From assembly GCA_945904015.1 (NCBI GenBank), contig CAMDPK010000020.1, positions 1 to 63,751 on the forward strand: a stretch of 63,751 nt of DNA, in the 5' to 3' direction. The number at the start of each line of letters is the position of its first letter. Position 1 is the stretch's first letter. This DNA is from Candidatus Kuenenia stuttgartensis (GTDB lineage: Bacteria > Planctomycetota > Planctomycetia > Planctomycetales > Planctomycetaceae). Below are positions 63,005 through 63,751 of this stretch, in pieces. A program made the position numbers and the translations under genes. The notes under the pieces were generated by a model, which worked only from the letters and a program-made list of their open reading frames with translations, was not told the DNA's origin and did no database searches.

Positions 63005-63751
63005 TCACAACGACGTCAAATACTGCTCGACTTCCCACGCCGAGACTTGCTTGTGGTAGCTCTGCCATTCGCGGGATTTCAGGTCGATGAAGTCGTCCGC
63101 GATCACTCCCAGCGAGGACTTCACTACGGCGTCGTTGCGGAGTTCTTCGACTGCTTCGTTGAGCGATTGCGGGAGCAGCTTGATGCCGGAGTCGTGGATG
63201 TCGGCGAGCGTTCGCTGATACAGGTTGCCGAGGTTCGGTTCGCCCGGATCGAGTTTGTTTTCGATGCCGTCCAACCCGGCGGCCAGGAATGCGGCCAGGG
63301 CCAAGTACGGATTGCAGCCGGCCGAGACGGTGCGGTCTTCGCAGTGGCCGGGGCCGGCGACTCGGATCATTTGCGTGCGGTTGTTGTCGCCGTAGCTGGC
63401 GAACGCCGGAGTCCAGTTGAAGCCGGAGCGGCTGGACGTCAAGCCGGCTCCGACTTGCAGCCGCTTGTAGCAGTTGACCGTCGGGCTGGTGACCGCGCAG
63501 ATGGCTCGCGCGTGCTGGATGACTCCGCCGAGAAAGTGATACGCCAGCTTCGACAAGCCGAGGCCGCGCGGGTCGGCATGATCGAGGCAAACGTTTTTGC
63601 CTGACTCCGCATCGGCCAGATGAAAATGGACGTGCAGGCCGCTGCCGGTGCGGTCGGAGAACGGCTTGGGCATGTGCGTGACGATCGCTCCGTACTTCTT
63701 GGCGATCTCGGTGCTCAACATGCGGAAGAAGGTGACTCGGTCGGCGGTGAC
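63005..63751 (-). CDS. Glutamine synthetase-type ligase, C-terminal part (GlnT/GmaS-like), cut by window edge
   Basis: The last 248 residues of a glutamine synthetase-family enzyme; the frame is open to the window end, so the start lies beyond 63751. Active-site blocks visible: GSGLHVHFHL (substrate and metal His), SPTVNCYKRLQVG, NNRTQMIRVAG..CEDRT (ATP/phosphate Arg) and NPYLALAAFLAAGLDGIENK. The last block is typical of the GlnT/type III group, which includes gamma-glutamylmethylamide synthetase. Proximity to the sarcosine oxidase-type genes fits a role in N-methylated amine metabolism, but ordinary glutamine synthesis is not excluded. Confidence 0.85.
   Translation of the reverse strand, partial: VTADRVTFFRMLSTEIAKKYGAIVTHMPKPFSDRTGSGLHVHFHLADAESGKNVCLDHADPRGLGLSKLAYHFLGGVIQHARAICAVTSPTVNCYKRLQVGAGLTSSRSGFNWTPAFASYGDNNRTQMIRVAGPGHCEDRTVSAGCNPYLALAAFLAAGLDGIENKLDPGEPNLGNLYQRTLADIHDSGIKLLPQSLNEAVEELRNDAVVKSSLGVIADDFIDLKSREWQSYHKQVSAWEVEQYLTSL

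Overview
The window looks like a chromosomal segment of a planctomycete (Planctomycetota). The evidence is high GC, a Tat-exported DUF1501 protein, remnants of planctomycete-type kinase or TPR proteins, a free-standing S23/IVS four-helix-bundle gene, and a very heavy load of short inverted-repeat elements that run into and through coding regions. This is inferred from gene content only; no rRNA, tRNA or CRISPR array was seen.

Layout. 1-10.4 kb (+): a signalling block with the C-terminal part of a KaiC-like ATPase, two KaiB-like proteins, a PAS histidine kinase with receiver, a very large CheB-CheR-PAS-kinase-receiver hybrid, and a receiver fused to an MpsC/DUF2294 domain. 10.4-19.5 kb (+): a 3,044-residue NdvB-type cyclic beta-1,2-glucan synthetase that starts inside the stop codon of the preceding gene. 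19.5-20.7 kb: decayed gene fragments. 20.75-21.5 kb (-): a DUF1778/GNAT toxin-antitoxin pair. 21.7-23.0 kb (-): a DUF1501 protein. 23.4-24.0 kb: a methyltransferase tail and a truncated cNMP-binding fragment. 24.0-26.7 kb (+): an FHA-GAF-class III cyclase and a class II cyclic-nucleotide phosphodiesterase. 26.7-34.0 kb (-): gltD, gltB and a LysR regulator. 34.2-36.5 kb: a small Tat protein, a PH-like membrane protein and a rhomboid protease. 36.6-42.4 kb (-): two SPFH (HflK/HflC-like) proteins and a P1B ATPase fused to a third SPFH domain. 42.5-46.1 kb: ruvX, sthA and a phosphohexomutase. 46.1-56.9 kb: acyl-CoA degradation (SDR, acyl-CoA dehydrogenase, enoyl-CoA hydratase, AtuA-like protein, carboxyltransferase) beside a complete 2-methylcitrate set (prpD, prpB, prpC). 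57.0-63.75 kb (-): a heterotetrameric sarcosine-oxidase-type complex in the order D-A-G-B, preceded by an S23/IVS gene and a glutamine synthetase-like gene cut by the window edge.

How the genes work together. The acyl-CoA genes would turn branched-chain or isoprenoid acyl-CoA into propionyl-CoA, which the methylcitrate cycle converts to pyruvate and succinate. The sarcosine oxidase/N-methylglutamate dehydrogenase-type complex with a GlnT/GmaS-like ligase points to N-methyl amine use, and GltBD to ammonium assimilation. The cyclase and phosphodiesterase make and remove cyclic nucleotide. The Kai, kinase and CheBR block is a multi-protein phosphorelay.

The most striking structure is not a gene. 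At least 22 paired hairpin elements of about 50-90 bp resemble REP/BIME elements: two inverted arms, each arm itself a hairpin, many headed by GTAG or GTGG. About a dozen lie in frame inside otherwise normal genes, nearly always in domain linkers or surface loops, and others supply stop codons or termini. A second family (GTGCAAAGTGCAGAGTGC-like) occurs as four empty inverted pairs and once as a perfect 42-bp inverted pair enclosing the S23/IVS gene, which is the geometry of a 23S rRNA intervening sequence outside rRNA.
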